Assembly (NCBI GenBank): GCA_003339415.1 | Contig: PDHQ01000034.1 | Location: 63,354 to 127,353, forward strand | Origin: Ophiocordyceps camponoti-saundersi (nom. inval.) | Taxonomy: Eukaryota > Ascomycota > Sordariomycetes > Hypocreales > Ophiocordycipitaceae | Direction: 5' to 3' | Length of the DNA: 64,000 nucleotides | Shown: positions 36,110 to 49,064 of the stretch, in pieces | How positions within the stretch are numbered: the first letter of the stretch is position 1 | Layout: every line of letters begins with the position of its first letter | Translations under genes and position numbers: made by a program | Notes under the pieces: model-generated | What the model saw: only the letters and a program-made list of their open reading frames with translations | Told to the model about the DNA's origin: nothing | Database searches by the model: none

Positions 36110-37560
36110 TAGTAAGGGAATCCGCTACCTATTTTACGGGTTTAACTATGCTAACGTTTTCCTACCTATAGGGATATCTTAGCCTAGCGAATATAATAAT
36201 TATCTTTAAAACCTCGCCGCCGCCGCCTTCGCTATTATTAACTTTACTACTACCGCTACTACTAATACTACTACTAATAAAGTTATCTAAGTCGAAAAAG
36301 ATAAAAATAAGAATAACTTAAATAATAAGGGCGATAACGATAACGGTAACGGCGATAACGATAGCGATAATAATAGCGATAACGATATTATAGGCGATAA
36401 CGGGGGCCTTAGTTTAAAGGAGGATTTCCCGGCTTTTAATACTTAGTTCGAAGATTATTATAACCGTAAGCTAACTTAAAGGGGTTATCGTTACTCTAAG
36501 CCTCCTCCTCCTCCGTCTCTTAAAGTAAGTCTTTTCCTTTTTTTACCTAGTAGCTTACTATATAGGACTTATCGATCTCGTATCTAGGAGGGCGACTTAC
36601 TTATCGTAGCGAAATACGCTGCTAACGTTATCGGGTATTTCTTAGGCCGCTATATAGAGAAGCTCCTAGCCTAAGGCCCCTCGCCGGCTTTCCCTTTCTC
36701 CTCCTCCTCCTCTTATTACGGTAAGTCCTTATCCTACGTTTAAAAGGGCGATTTATCTATAATAAGCGTTCGCTAATATTAAGTTTTTCGTAGCTTACTT
36801 TACGGAAAAAGTTTCGGGCTAAGACTCCCGCCCCCGCCCTCGCCCCCGCTTCCTCTTCTCCTCCTACCTTTACCGCCGACCCCGTTAACGAAGAAGATAA
36901 TAATAAGGATAAGGATAAAGACGAGGACGGTTATAATAAGGGGGCTTTTCGGGAGCCTCCGTACCTTCGTTATATAGAATAAGGTTACGAATATCGTAAT
37001 TAGGCCGTAACGCTAAGGCGTATAGGGAAGTAAAAACCCCGTATATTTTATATAAAATACGTACTTTTATACTAAACTTATACGCTTACCCCCTAGCTCT
37101 TAGTTCTAGCTTATATAGCGTAATATATTACCGCTAAGACTAAATAGCCGCCTAAAGTAATAATAAGGGCGGATAATATTCTTCGGGCGTTAATTACTAT
37201 TACTTAAGCCTTAACGATATTAGCTAAGCTTAAGCTTATATATAATAATACTCCCCTTATTATATAGTTAGTTTTCCTAATCTTATAATACCGAACGCGG
37301 AAAGCTAATTTCTTTCTTTAAGGAGTATATTAACGCTATCCTTAATATTACCCCCCCCTATAAGCTTTTAGGCTTCGGGGGGTTAGCTAATATTTTAATA
37401 TTAGAGGAAAGGGTTATTACTCTAGAGCGTAACGCTGCTATTACCGCCGCCGCTATACCCGTCGCCGCCGCCGCTAAACTAATAACCTCGACGCTATCGC
37501 GCCGCCGCTATTACCTAGCTAGGAAGTCGTCGTCTACGAAGAGGTAGCGCCGCTAAATAT
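36110..37560 (+). pseudogene. Antisense accessory gene remnant in Gypsy-B
   Basis: A coding-like plus-strand frame, opposite to pol, with in-frame TAA/TAG mostly at positions compatible with former CAA/CAG. Readable parts: NVFLPIGIS near 36155; an Asp/Asn/Gly-rich stretch (36325-36410); SLKEDFPAFNT and then SKPPPPPSLK (36410-36524); AKYAANVIGYFLGRYIEKLL (36610-36670); ADPVNEEDNNKDKDKDEDGY (36870-36930); then a hydrophobic helix-rich part to about 37300 and an Ala-rich end. Two GTAAGT donor-like sites (36525, 36721) are followed by CTAG/AAG acceptor-like sites, 63 nt away in each case. Removing the first keeps the frame. A frame change occurs between about 36720 and 36870. I do not recognise the protein; it is not RT, integrase or a CCHC gag. 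Confidence 0.5.
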
Positions 37561-37599
37561 TATAAAGGGGGGGGGGGGGTTTTCGCGCCTAAGAGTACG

Positions 37600-40500
37600 C
37601 TTTTTAATATAAATTCTCCGCCGGCCGTTTTGCCGTGCGTTTCCTAATAACCTGCCTATCGTTATACGTAGCTAGTTTATATAAAGCTTTAAAGCGATCG
37701 AGGGTAGTAGTGCTTTTAAGTTCTATTAAAAGTTCTTATATTAAGTCTTAATAACTTTTCTATTTAATAAAGACCTCTCGTCTCTTACCTCTACTTACTT
37801 TCTTCTATTTAGCCGAGGCTATCTTTTTAACTTCCTATTTTTCCTCTCTATCGATTAGTATTATAGGTAGCTATAAATTAGTAATTTTTTATCTAAGTAA
37901 GGGGTCTAAAACTGCCCTCTTAAGTAAGTTTATATTAAAATAATTATAAGCTTCTATTAGTAATCCTATAAGTTTAATAAAGGAAGGGTTAATAACCTAC
38001 GCTATTATAAACTTAGCGTTTTTTTAATCGAGCTTCTTCTTAAGCTTTACGCTAGGGAAATTACGTAGATTAAGCTAAACTTTATTACTAACTTTAAAGC
38101 GCTCGGCTACTCGTCGATTCTTATTAGCTTAGAACTCCTAAGTTTATAAGGATAAAGTATCGGTAGCTTAATATAAGTTTATTACTTATTATAATTATTT
38201 TACGAATTCCTTAGCCTAGCCCTTAGGATTCCTTATTAATAATTACGAAGTATCTAAGTTTAATAATACTATTATCGGAGCTTAGAACTTATAAGTTACG
38301 AAAAATAGCGTTATTCTTATAGCTAAGTAAACTTTATTATTTAGCGTAAGCTAAGCTATAGGAAGCTATTTATCCTAATTATCCTAATTATAAGAGACTA
38401 TTACTTAAAGGTAAGCTTATATATCTTAGTTAACCCTCTTATATCCTCTATTAGTTTATAAATAATAAGCTATACTAAGTATTTAATTAATCCCGTAAAA
38501 TTAGTAAAGATAGCTTTAGAATTCGCTTATTTAGTTAGTTTCTCTATTACTTACGATAATACTTAGCTACTAATAAAACCGTATAAAATATTAAAGAAAC
38601 CGCTTTATATAGAGCGGAGCGTCTATTAAGGGTATCGGCTTAAGTAAGATCTTTTTACTAAGGCGATCTTTAATTACCTATAAGTGCTTATTTCCGCGTT
38701 CTATAAGCGGGAAATCCGTTATAAAATCTATTTATATATATCGGTAAAATTAATTTAAAGTAGGTAACGACTTAAGGAGGGTAGCCCGATATTATTTCTA
38801 AGCCTTAGTCTTACTATAAGTATCGTAATTCCTAAGGAATTAATAAATATATTATTATTAAAATAGCTAGAAGAAGTTATAAGTTATAAGGGCTACTATA
38901 CTTTCCCTTTTAAGGTAACTAACTAAGGCTAAGTTATAGATTATTTAGATAAGATAATTCCGTAATATATTAAGCGAGAAGGCTAGTGCCTTCTTAAAGT
39001 TCTCCGTTATAGTAACTAGGGCTCCTAAGACTTAAAGCTTATTATAGAAATATAGTTTTCCTTTAGCGTTAATATAGTAATCTATAATTTAAACTTTAAG
39101 TTATAATTTTAAAAATAGTAAGCGGTCTCCTCTTACTATAGCTTAGTATACTTCCTAGAAAACCGAGTTTTATAATACTATCTTATTCTAAAATTCCTAA
39201 AGCTTATTATCGGAGAAAACTTAAGTTTCTAGTAGAACGTTATTTTATAGATTTATAGCCTTTTTTATAGCTATACTTATATTTTATTATCTATCTTCGC
39301 CTTCCTCCTTCTCCGGGATATTAGTAAGGTTTTTAGAAATATCGATTACTATCGCCTATAAGTAAAATTATAGGGCTTTTTTAGGAATTATTTATATAAA
39401 GCGGGCGTCCTCCTTCTCTATAGTTAAGGGTTTATCCTAATCTCTACGGGAAAGGGCGTCTAAAACCGCGGCTTATTTACTAAATCGATAATAAATCTTA
39501 AAGTTAAATCGTAATAAGTATTTAGCCTAACGGGCTTATTATTCTAAGAGGTGCCGGCGAGTTATAAAATATTCTAAGTTCTTATAGTTAGTAATAATAT
39601 CGAAGCTATTATAACTACGTAGTTTAGCGTGCTATTATTCTAAGTATTTAATAATCGCTAATATCTCTTTATTATATATTAGATAGTTATATTTAGCCGC
39701 GTTTATTTTTGCAAAAAAGAACGCTACCGGTTATTTCTATCTTTCTCGTTCTTAGTAAAAATAACCTCTTATAATATAAGCGCTAGTATCTACTTTTAAA
39801 AATATAAGGTCCCCGAAATTCTATTTTACTAGTAAAGGGGCTTTTATAAATAGATTCTTAACTTCCTAGAAAGCTTATTTCTAATTTAGTCCTTAGACGA
39901 ATTTTACCCCTTTCTTCGTTAGATTTATTAATAGTTTTACTACTATAGTAAAATCTATAATAAAGAGTCGGTAGAAATTAGTAAAACTTAGGAATCCGCG
40001 AAGGCCTTTAAGGGAAGTTAGCGTAGCCTAGTCGATAATTATCTTAATCTTTTCCGGGTTTACTTAAAGCCTAACCCCTATTAATATTATAAATCCTAGG
40101 TATTTTACCTTCTTAACTACGAATTCGTATTTATCTGAGTTTAGATAAAGCTTATACTCTTAAAGCTTACGGAAAACTAAGCGTATTTTGCGGAAATAGT
40201 CCTCTTTAGTGCTATTAGAGTAGATAATAATATTATTAATATAGGCCGAGCAGAACTTATCGAAATATAGCTAAAAGATACTATTAATATATCTCTAGAA
40301 GGTAGTAGGAGCCCTTATAAGTCCGAATAGGGTAACTATTTATTTAAAGAGGCTATATCGGGTCCGAAACGCTATTTTCTATTCCTCTCTTTTAGTAATC
40401 TATACCTTATAGAAAGCTTATACGATATCTAGCTTTATAAGCTATTAAAACTTAGCTAATAACCGAAAGGTATTACCGAGTAAAAAGAGCGGGTATTTAT

Positions 40501-42800
40501 TTAAAATTATAATTACGTTTAGTATATAGAAATCTATATAAAACCGTAATCCTCCCTTAAGTTTCCTTACGAAAAGAACTAAGGTACTTATAGGTAAGCT
40601 ATTAAGTTAGATAAAGCTTTTTTAAAGGAGGTCTCGTAATATCTTTTTAAAGATAAGTAATTCCTCCCTTAATATATTATAAAAGGGGCCGAATAAGATC
40701 TAAGGTTTTTTACTATTTACTTCTTTTTTAAGCGGTATACGGTAATTTATACCTTCTTTATATAAGTTTAACTTATCCGCTTCCTATTTATAGAAAAGGG
40801 GAAATATATTATAGAATTCTATCGGGATCTATTCTTATAGTTAGTTATTTATTAAGGGAATCTTATCTCGTAACGCTTTCTCTATATTTTTAACTCTTAC
40901 CGCTTAGATCTCTAAGTATTTAGTAGGGTCTTTTTTCTAATAACGTAATTCCTTCTACCTCCTCCTTACTTCTTTAATAAAAGTTAAGCTATAAAAGTAT
41001 ACTATATTCGAGATCTTCTTTATTAGTTAAAAGTAAGTACTAATAACCCGTACCTATTATTACAAATCTCTATACTATACTTATTCTTCGTAAGGGACTA
41101 AGTAAAACTTTATATATTATAGCTAAGGCTTACTAAAAATAATTAGGAAATTAAGATTTAATACTATATATATTACGATTAATTAACTAAAGCTATTTAT
41201 CTTAAGTAAAAGCTAGGCGATACTTAATACTTTTAGTCCGCTTATTATTACCCCTTTTACTTATCGAGCTAAGATTCTTTTTATTAGTATTCGTAAGTTC
41301 TATATTAGCTACGGGTATATTACGGAATAGCTCTCGCAGCTTTTATTAACTAATATATCTATTAGTTTTAAGTTATTTAAGATTATAGGAATTTTAATAA
41401 ATAGGGCTTATAGTTTAGAACGGAGGATATCTTTCTCTTCCTTTATCTATATTACCTTATCTTTTAGGACGCTACGATATCTAGGAGCTATTCTTTTTCT
41501 TAGTTATTATTAGAATTATATTCCTCGATCTAAGGTAAGATTTTTATATAGTTAATATAAGTTTCTCCTAAAGCCTTTTATTATAGCTTTTATAGGGGTT
41601 AGAAGTTATAATTATATATAAGGTATATATTCGTTTCGTACCTAATATAAAGACCTAATATTTTACGTTATTTTAGCACTAATCTCTCTACTTACTTAGC
41701 TTAAGGAGTATTTCGTAATACTTAGGTAAGAGTCTTATTATAACCGCTATCTTTTCCTTTTAGCTTTTTCTTTTTCTTATCTCTTATTATATTTATCGGA
41801 ATATCCCTATCTACGTTCTTTCCTATACTTAAGTTTATAAAAACGCCCTTAGCACCTCCTAAGTATTTATTCGGGTTAGGTTAGTATTTCTTAGCTACCT
41901 TAAGGAAGCGTAAGGTTTATTTAAAAGACTAAGTAAGACCTTATAGGCGATTAACGAATAAAAAGTATTTATAAGGTATATTAATAATAATTAAAAGGTC
42001 TCGAAGTATCGGGGAAAAGGCCCCGCGTAGCTAAGTTAGTTTTACGGAATTATCCTAACTTATAAATTTAATAGCGGTTACTAGGACCTTTTCGAACTTA
42101 GGAATAAAGTCGCTAAATATCGATTTATTACGGTAAACTAAAATTTAAAGCTTATCTTAAGCCCTCTTTCGTTCCTAAATATTACTAAAAGTTCGATAAA
42201 GGTAGTTAAAAAAATCCTTTAAGTGCCTCTTTTTACTAAAGCTACTAAATTACTAGAAGGCTAATATTTTCCGTATTTTATCCTCGGGAAGGTAGTTTAA
42301 GATCCGTACTTAGATATAATCCGTATTACTAGCTTTACCTTAAGGCTTATTAATATTATATTAATAAACTAGCTAGCTTATAAAAAAGTAAAAGGAATTT
42401 AGCGATCTATCTTACTTAGGCTAAGGTTCTTTTTATCTTACGAGGGCTATATTAATCTAAGCTTAGTTAGGCGTAGCTTTAATAAAGGTTAGTTTAATAA
42501 GGTCTATTCGTAATATTTCCTTAAAAGCGTCCGCGTGCGCGGCTATAAGTTACTCTACGTATTCCGCTTCCTTTATCGCGAGAAAAGTTACGGCTTATTA
42601 CTAAATAGCAAACTATACTTCTTATAGTATAGCTTTTTACTCCGCTTCCTTATCTACGAGAAAGGTATTAGCTTATTCCTTAAAGTGCTATTCTACGTAC
42701 TTTAAAATCTACTAATAACGTTCCTCCCTATTTTTTATTATATATTATATTACCTATATTTATTATTTTAATTATTAAACTTATAGCTCTCGCTATAAGG
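37600..42800 (-). pseudogene. RIP-destroyed gag-pol of Gypsy-B
   Basis: Read right to left: a Glu/Gln/Lys-rich helical gag-like region (about 42400-42730, e.g. HADAFKEILRIDLIKLTF); reverse transcriptase with FCSAYINNIIIYSNSTKED at about 40200-40255, corresponding to the Gypsy FCSAYIDDILIYS motif with Asp-to-Asn changes; and integrase with IDFITDFPLIERG at about 38690-38760. Stops are TAA/TAG of RIP type. This order (RT before integrase) is Gypsy order. Ends are approximate. A 13-bp G run (37567-37579) sits at the junction with the antisense gene. Confidence 0.82.
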
Positions 42801-42867
42801 GTTATTAATATCCGCTAAAGCTAGCTTAAAATTACTAAAGCCCTTTTATTTAATCTTATAAATTAGC

Positions 42868-43280
42868 TATTACGGCCTAAAGTGCGTTAGGTAAATAATA
42901 GTATTAGTATTATAAATAAAGATTCTAAGCTAAGGAGAAGGGAAAGAAAAGAGGGAAACTCCTATAAGCGAAATCTTAGTAAAATATATAAAGGTACGTG
43001 CTAGTAAAGATAGGAGAGGGTAAGGGGAAATCCTAGTAAAAGGTTAACTTTATTTCCGGGTAATTTCCCCTTAAGGTTTTCCTAAGGATTTTACGATAAG
43101 GTTTCTAAGGTTACGTAACTATAGTTAGAAATCCTTAGAAATTACTATAAAATATTTAGAGGAAATCCGTCGGAAATCCTCGGAAATTACTATAAAATAT
43201 TTAAAAGAAATCTATCGGAAATTCTCGGAAATTACCGTAAAATATCTAAAGGAAATCTATATAATTACTAGCGCGTAATA
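42868..43280 (-). repeat. Gypsy-A2 3' LTR (left)
   Basis: 413 bp, same family as the 324-bp A1 LTR but with three tandem copies of the ~44-bp unit (43120-43265 region), accounting for the 89-bp length difference. Confidence 0.9.
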
Positions 43281-43699
43281 TTACCCCTTAATAAAGGTCT
43301 TAATATACCTATTAAAACTAGTAATAGCGACTATATAGCTAGGTACTTAGGGAAATAGCTATATTATTTTAGTTATTATCCTAATACTTATAATCCGTAG
43401 CGGCGGCTTTAACTTAGTATTAGAGATTAATAAGCGAACTAGTAATATCTAAGAAACGGTTATAGAATTCCTTAAGGGCTATAAGCGTATAATAGAAATT
43501 CCTAGCTAGGTATTATATCTTATCTAAATCGTAATTATATTAGCGGACTTAATATTTTAACCGATAACGCTATCTAGTAACCTAAGATTAGAGGATCTAC
43601 TTAACCTCTTATTCTAATATATTATTAATATTTTCCGGCTTAGTAGGAGATATCTCTTACCTTAATAGCGGATTTATAATAGCTTTCCGAAAGCGGTTA

Positions 43700-46600
43700 G
43701 TATAAAATAAGTTTATTATCCGGTAACTATTTAGCAGGTTAAGGATATAGCTATAGCCTCGTTCCTTAATAACTATAAAAAGTCTTAACTATTAAGCGTC
43801 TAAGCGTATTATAAGTATAGTTATAGAGAAGCTCTTATAACTAAGGAATACCTTATTACCGACTACGAAGTTTACCGGGCGACGCTTCCTATTTACCTAT
43901 ATTTCCTACTTATAGCGAGCTTTCTTAGTAGCGGCTTAAGCTTACTATTATATTTCCTACGCGTAGGCGACGAGTTTATAAGCTATAGTAATCGGGCCTA
44001 AGGTAGTTAAGAAATCTAAGGGACTAGTTACTAAGAGGGGGTTCCGTATATCCTTACTAAGGGCGACTATAAGCGGTACTATACTAATTAAAGCGTGCTA
44101 CGAGAAATTATACGTAAAGTCTAGCGTAGGAAGGAAAGCACTCTAATTATCCTAATATTTATTCGTATAGAACTATAGCTTTTAGTCTAAGTACTAATTA
44201 GTTACCTTTACGCTTCCTTATATTTATAAGTATAGGGTATTACTATAGCGATACTTAATACTAGTTAACTAATTAATTTTACCGAGAAATCCTAAGATAA
44301 ATAGGCTAGCGTTATCGGTAATTTATACGTTTAATATACCGAAAAGATAATAGAGGTATCGGAAGTAATATCTAGTAAGTATTTTTATTATATCGTTCTT
44401 CTTACCTAATAATATAGCGATAATCTAACTTAGCTTATAGATAAAAATTTAAATATAATTATACTTAAAGCGGTCTTCTAATATAGCTTTCTTATCGTAA
44501 GCTATATACTTCTATACGGAAATTAAAATAAGTAAAAGGTATAGTAAGCTTAAAGTCTTATCCCTTAAGGTTTTATTCTTCTAATACTTATAATAATTAT
44601 AAATATATCGATAGATATTTTACTTTATTTTAAGCTAGTAGTAATCTTATTAAAATATTTAGGTAATCTTATTTTAGCTACTATAAGCGAAGATAGCTAG
44701 CTTATATATATTCCGAATTAGGGTAATACGAAGGAAGAGCTGCTTCTAACTATCTTATTTAAGAATAACTAGGAGGTTACCGTAGAATCCGAGATCCTAG
44801 CTTACGTTCTCCTCCTAAATTAATTATACTAACTTTACTCCTAATAGGGCAAAGTCTTCTCCGAGGCGGACTAAGGTAATTATAGAGGTTAGGGTTAGGA
44901 TTTCGAATCTAAGGCTTTCCGGAGGAATTATTATAAGTATCCTTTCCTTTTTCTTATAAGCTTTTATAGTTAGAAGCTTAGCTATTTTACGCGAAAGGGT
45001 ATTAGTAGCTATATTTAATTAGCTAAGTTAATATAAGAAACGGATATTAAATTAAGTAAGGAAATCGAACTATTAGACTTAATAAATAAAGAGTAGTTTT
45101 TTTATTATAAAGTAAACTAAGGCCTTATAGTTCGTAATTATATTAAACTTCTAACTAAGTAATTCTAAGTAAAAATACTTAAGGCTTTATATAATAGCGA
45201 GAAATTTATAATCTTAAATCGGGTATATATATTTAGCTAAGTTTATTATTTTTAAGAAAAAGCTTATTAGCTTTTACGCTTAGTTATCTTACTATTACTA
45301 AAATATACTAGCGGTAGCGTTCTAAGAGGCGTTAGTTTTAAGCCGGGTTAGGAGTTTAGGATAGAAGAAAGCGAGTACCGGGGCTTACGTAGCTAGTTTT
45401 TTTATTTTATTAAAAGCCTCCTTTTATTCCGGTCTAAGCTTAAAAATAATATCCTTTTTTAAGAGATAGTTTAGGGGTTCCGCGGTAATATTAGTATAAT
45501 AATAGAAGATCCGGATAAAGTTATATAATTTTACGAATAAATAGATAGCTTTACGGTCTCGGAGATTTTTAAATTTTTAATCTTAGATTACTTATACCTT
45601 ATAGGGGTTTACGCTTATTCCTTAGCTTATATATAATATTATACTAAAATAGTTAACTTTAATAATATTAAACCTCGATTTCCGGATATCCCCTTATAAG
45701 TTCGCTTAGTATAAGCGCTAGATTATTTTTCGGTACTCCTCTTAATATTCCTTTTCTTCGCTATTTAAGTAAATTAATATATTATTAGCGTACGTACTCG
45801 CGTAGCGGTTAAGGAGATCGTAAAGTTAAGCGTTAATAAAGTTCTAAAACTACGTAGGTTTTACCTTAAGGCCGAACGGAAAAATAAGCTAATAGAATAT
45901 ACTAAACTTTATACGGAAAGCCGTAAAGTATTTAAAGTTAGGGTTAAGCCGGAGACGGTAAAATACTTAAATAATATTAATTTTTAAGAACCGTTTTGCC
46001 TCCCGGTAGCTAAACGCGGTGCTTTCTAAAGAGGGAGTAGGCAAAATCTAACTTTTTAAGTAATTATTTATTTATTAGTAGTTAATATAAAAGCGTTAGG
46101 CCGTTAAGTATAGCTTTAGGGTAAAGAGAATAAAGGCAGCGTAAGGGCTAATATCTAGCTTAATAAAACTAATCTTAAGTAAGTAATTAATAATCTCCTT
46201 TTCTAAAAATAAGTATTTTACTAGCATTTTATAAGAAAGGGGTTTTACTAAGTTTAGGGGCTTCTTAAGTTTTAGGGTTATATTATAGCTAAGTTAAGGA
46301 TAAGCTAAAATATAAGCTTCCTTTTTGCTAAAAAATCCTTTAAGGTATATAAAAGCTAGAGGAATTATATTACGTATATAAGTAATATGCTTAAGTTTTT
46401 TACCTTAAAGGAATAGGATTTCCTATCTTATATATATATAGCTAGCTAAGCTTAGCTTCGCGATTATAATTAGGTTATTATTATTATCTTCTAATTTTAT
46501 AAGTATCTAAGGTATTAATAGGGCTATTTTTTCTTATCGCGTATAGTAAGAGTCTTATTAAACTTAGCGGATAAGTTACTTTTTTAAAATATCCTTATCT

Positions 46601-48500
46601 ATATTATTAGTATCTTAGTTATCCTTAGTCGAGGTTTAGGCTAGCTTCTTTTCCTTCGTAAGCTATATAAAATCTTTTTTCCTCTATAAGTATTAGAAGA
46701 TCTAATACTTACGCTTATCCTAACTAAGAAGGCGGTTCCGGCGCTTAGTATCTGCTTAAATAGCCGGGTTTAGATTTCCGTTAAAAAAGGGCTTTTTAAG
46801 TAATAGGATTAAGAGCGAGTATTTAGTAAAGGCGGGTAGGTTATCTAGCTAAACTAGTTTCTAAGCTATATAATTAAGTAATAACCTTTTCTCCGCTATT
46901 TAAAATAGGCTGATAAAGAAATCTTAAGTATAGTTAGTTACTTAGCAGATTTCCTATAAAAAATACTATCTATCGATTATTAAGGTAACGATTAGGTACT
47001 TACGAACTAAGCTAGCTTATTAGCTTTAGAAATTAATAAAAGGGATAGGACGGATAGGGATAAGCTTAGCGCCTAAGCGCTTTACTACTTACTTTATAAA
47101 ACGATAACTAACTAAGAGACGGGCGTTTACTTTAATATTATATAAAGTAAAGGCACGAAAAGCTATATTATTAATTTAAACTTAACTATTAATAATAAAT
47201 AACTCTCTTACTTTCTATTCTATACGTAATATTTTTAGGACTATTAAGGAGCCTTATAATAATCTTACTCTTTTCCCGAATTAAAGTTATCTAACTAAAC
47301 GGAGTTAGGTAAAGGCGTCTAAACTCTACGAACTCTCCTTATTTTCTATTAGTTAGGGTAGTTTTTAGCTATATAGCCCTTTTTTTTATAGATAAAATAA
47401 GTACTGTTTTCCTAGTAGACTTTCTTCTTACTTTTACTAAGGGCCTAGCTTTTCTAATAAAAGGTTATAATTATAATCTTTTTTTACTTTTCCGGGGTAA
47501 CCCTTTTACTTACTTAGCTTTTACGGGAAAACTCCCGATAAGTTAACTCTTTCTTTTAGCAGAATACGGCGTTTTTTATATACTTATAGAATTCCTTATA
47601 CGTTATATATAAATCTTTAGCTTTTATAAAAAAGCTCGGGTTAAGATTAGCAGGTAGATAATCTTAAAATATATACTTAATCTAAGCTAGGGGAACTTAA
47701 GTCTTAGCTACGAGGTAGTCGAACTTTATAAGGAACTTCTAAATTTCCTACTTATTTATTAATAAGAAATTTAGTTTATAAAGTTAGTTCGTAGCTTTAG
47801 CGAACTTATTAAAATTTCCGTAAGCTAACTTTAAGTATTAAACTATCTTAGCTAATTTAGAAAAAGGGCGTTTTTCTAAGTTATATTAGGTTTCTAAAAG
47901 TTTACGGGCCTTCCCTTCTAATATGCGGAATAATATACTTATCCGGTCTTACTTATCTCGAAAAGTTATCTTATCAGACCTTATCTTATTTTTTAAGTTT
48001 ATAAGGAAGGTATTAAAATCCTCCTTTTTTTCCGAAAACTTACTTACTTCCTTATAGTAAACTTTCGTAAAATTAGAATAGGAGGGGTTCGGCTATCTTA
48101 CTAGGGCTACTAGCGTAAAAGTATCCTAAGCGGCCTTTCTAGTTAGAATAAATATCTTTTTATTTATACTAAATATAGTTAATATTTTTTAATAGGTTTT
48201 TTCCGCGTTTAAGTTTTAATTTTTCTAAGTTAACTAATTTTAAAGTTTTATAACTTACGCTTATAATTACGCTATCTTCGCACGCTATTTTTACGATATA
48301 ATTATACTAATAGTACTTTAAGAAAAGGTAGCTATTATCGTAATTTAGTTTTCGCTAATACCTTATTTTATTATAAAGTTAGGTATCTCCGAGGTAAGTC
48401 TCCTTAATCGCTTAAGAATCTAGTTAAAAGCTTTAAATATATATCTCGAAGCTAGTTATAATTTAAGTTTTAGTTATATATAAGTTCTTTTCTATTCTAT
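43700..48500 (-). pseudogene. RIP-destroyed gag-pol of Gypsy-A2
   Basis: Reading right to left: gag with a degenerate CCHC knuckle (YL.KKGYIAKNYP, Cys/His to Tyr) near 47365-47410; reverse transcriptase with PFGLKVKPT followed by ANNILIYLNSEEKE, which corresponds to the Gypsy YxDDILIYS motif, at about 45750-45870; RNase H and integrase further left. Gypsy domain order. Boundaries approximate. Gypsy-A3 has the same motifs (RT near 54375-54420, knuckle near 55975-56025). Confidence 0.8.
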
Positions 48501-48565
48501 ATAAGGATATAAAAGCTAAGTACGGGTTTCTTAATTACTTACTAGCAAATTTAAGCTTAGAATAA

Positions 48566-48978
48566 TATTACGGCTTAAAGTATATTAGGTAAATAATAAT
48601 ATTAGCACTATAAATAAAGATTCTAAGCTAAGGAGAAGGGAAAGAAAAAAGGGAAACTCCCGTAAGCGAAATCTTAGTAAAATATATAAAGGCACGTGCT
48701 AGTAAAGATAGGAGAGGGTAAGGGGAAATCCTAGTAAAAGGTTAACTTTATTTCTAGGTAATTTCCCCTTAAAGTTTTCCTAAGGATTTTACGATAAGGT
48801 TTCTAAAGTTATATAATTATAGTTAGAAATCCTTAGAAATTACTATAAAATATTTAGAGGAAATCTATTAGAAATCCTTAAAAATTACCGTAAAATATTT
48901 AGAGGAAATCTATTAGAAATCCTTAAAAATTACTATAAAATATTAAAAAGAAATCCGTATAATTACTAGCGTATAATA
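48566..48978 (-). repeat. Gypsy-A2 5' LTR (right)
   Basis: 413 bp, same length and three-unit tandem structure as 42868-43280. The element-internal sequence to its left (TTTAAGCTTAGAATAA) recurs beside the right LTRs of A1 and A3. Confidence 0.9.
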
Positions 48979-49064
48979 TTAGCTATTCCGATCTAATCTA
49001 ATCTAATTAATTTATTAATATTAAAAATAAAGGTAAAAGTTTATAAGAAAAAAATATATAATTT

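Larger units (their letters stand above)
42868..48978 (-). mobile_element. Gypsy-A2: complete element nested inside Gypsy-B
   Basis: 6,111 bp with 413-bp LTRs (42868-43280 and 48566-48978) and an exact TTAGC duplication (42863-42867, 48979-48983). A TTACCCC... stretch next to the left LTR is the minus-strand polypurine tract. Minus-strand remnants: CCHC zinc knuckle near 47365-47410, RT motif YANNILIY near 45764-45811, and integrase further left. All frames are broken by RIP-type stops. Same family as A1 and A3. Confidence 0.92.

Noticed and set aside
36325..36410. GATAAC-type short tandem repeat as a possible CRISPR or minisatellite
   Set aside because: It is in frame with coding sequence on both sides and encodes an Asp/Asn/Gly-rich linker; there are no spacers of constant length.
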